Below are positions 63,800-64,000 of a stretch of 64,000 bases of DNA, one piece after another. The DNA comes from Microvirga subterranea (GTDB lineage: Bacteria > Pseudomonadota > Alphaproteobacteria > Rhizobiales > Beijerinckiaceae): the NCBI RefSeq assembly GCF_003350535.1, contig NZ_QQBB01000008.1, positions 119,359 to 183,358 on the forward strand. Reading direction: 5' to 3'. How positions within the stretch are numbered: the first letter of the stretch is position 1; every line of letters begins with the position of its first letter. Position numbers and translations under genes: made by a program. The notes below the pieces were generated by a model. The model ran no database searches. It saw only the letters and a list, made by a program, of their open reading frames with translations, and had not been told where the DNA came from.

Positions 63800-64000
63800 A
63801 GGTTCATCGACGGCGGGCCACACGGCGCCGCCCACCGGACGAAGACCTTCGAGGCCGCTAAGGCTGCGGAAAGAGATTTTCCGGTAAGGCATCCTGACGG
63901 ATGCATGCTCTTTGACAAGTGAAGACGAGAGAGAGAAGCGCAGGCGGCGGTGTCCTTGCGGACGGTCCTTCGGGGCTGTTTTGAGAGACATCGACCAGAT
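63800..64000 (+). other. rRNA operon 5' leader (16S gene beyond the window)
   Basis: The sequence downstream of the promoter contains no open gene and includes boxA at 63906-63917 and purine-rich GACGAGAGAGAGAAGCG. The 16S rRNA should start shortly after position 64000; it is not present in this window. Confidence 0.7.
63906..63917 (+). promoter_or_regulatory. boxA antitermination element
   Basis: TGCTCTTTGACA matches the boxA consensus (TGCTCTTTAACA in E. coli rrn leaders) with one change. NusB/S10 binding to it prevents premature termination of rRNA transcripts. Confidence 0.75.

Overview
The window looks like chromosome from a high-GC alphaproteobacterium of the Hyphomicrobiales (Rhizobiales). 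A Microvirga/Methylobacterium/Bosea-like host is my best guess (inference). Supporting signs are the mfd - sdhE - recG neighbourhood, an IalB-family periplasmic protein, single-domain receiver and LuxR regulators typical of the order, a GcrA/SANT-like DNA-binding protein, REP-type palindromes of the kind scattered through Rhizobiales genomes, and many TctABC/TRAP solute systems. I see no phage, transposase or CRISPR array.

Left part (1-32 kb), mostly housekeeping. A tRNA-Ser(UGA) is followed by rimO, then on the minus strand pncA and a four-gene BMP-type (nucleoside-like) ABC importer. Next come a UbiH-family hydroxylase, an auxin-efflux-type carrier, hspQ with a clear promoter and a bidirectional terminator, an IalB-like protein, an orphan family-5 substrate-binding protein, a receiver-like protein without its aspartate, and a serine hydrolase. 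These lead to mfd, sdhE and recG, then glmU/glmS (UDP-GlcNAc supply) and opgG/opgH (periplasmic glucan synthesis). After them lie a GcvA-like LysR regulator, a DUF1127-like small protein, a Na/Pi cotransporter, two adjacent REP palindromes, a MarC-family membrane protein and a quinone reductase.

Middle part (32.5-58.9 kb), a catabolic accessory region. Five blocks each pair transport or regulation with redox enzymes. (a) tctC-tctB-tctA, two 3-hydroxyisobutyrate-dehydrogenase-like (HIBADH-like) enzymes and an MFS carrier run leftward. (b) A TRAP-type binding protein without a signal peptide is followed by a cyclase-family hydrolase. (c) Gfo/Idh/MocA oxidoreductase, a dihydroxypyridine-hydroxylase-like flavoprotein, a HIBADH-like enzyme, a HisD paralogue and an SDR run rightward. 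(d) TRAP dctP-dctQ-dctM, DUF1330, a DapA-family lyase, a PuuE-like deacetylase and a GST run leftward. (e) A GntR regulator, quinone oxidoreductase, cupin, zinc alcohol dehydrogenase and HIBADH-like enzyme run rightward, divergent from (d). The four HIBADH-like genes and the HisD homologue make this region the best candidate for an undescribed pathway. The substrate cannot be read from the sequence, but small organic acids or oxidised N-heterocycle or sugar acids are plausible. AT-rich repeated and palindromic motifs upstream of several of these units could be shared operators.

Right end (59-64 kb). A LuxR-type regulator with a degenerate receiver, a Crp/Fnr regulator and a single-domain response regulator lie in the same orientation. 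They are followed by a 436-residue protein with two tandem GcrA/SANT-like domains, and finally the promoter and boxA leader of an rRNA operon whose 16S gene should begin just beyond the window.
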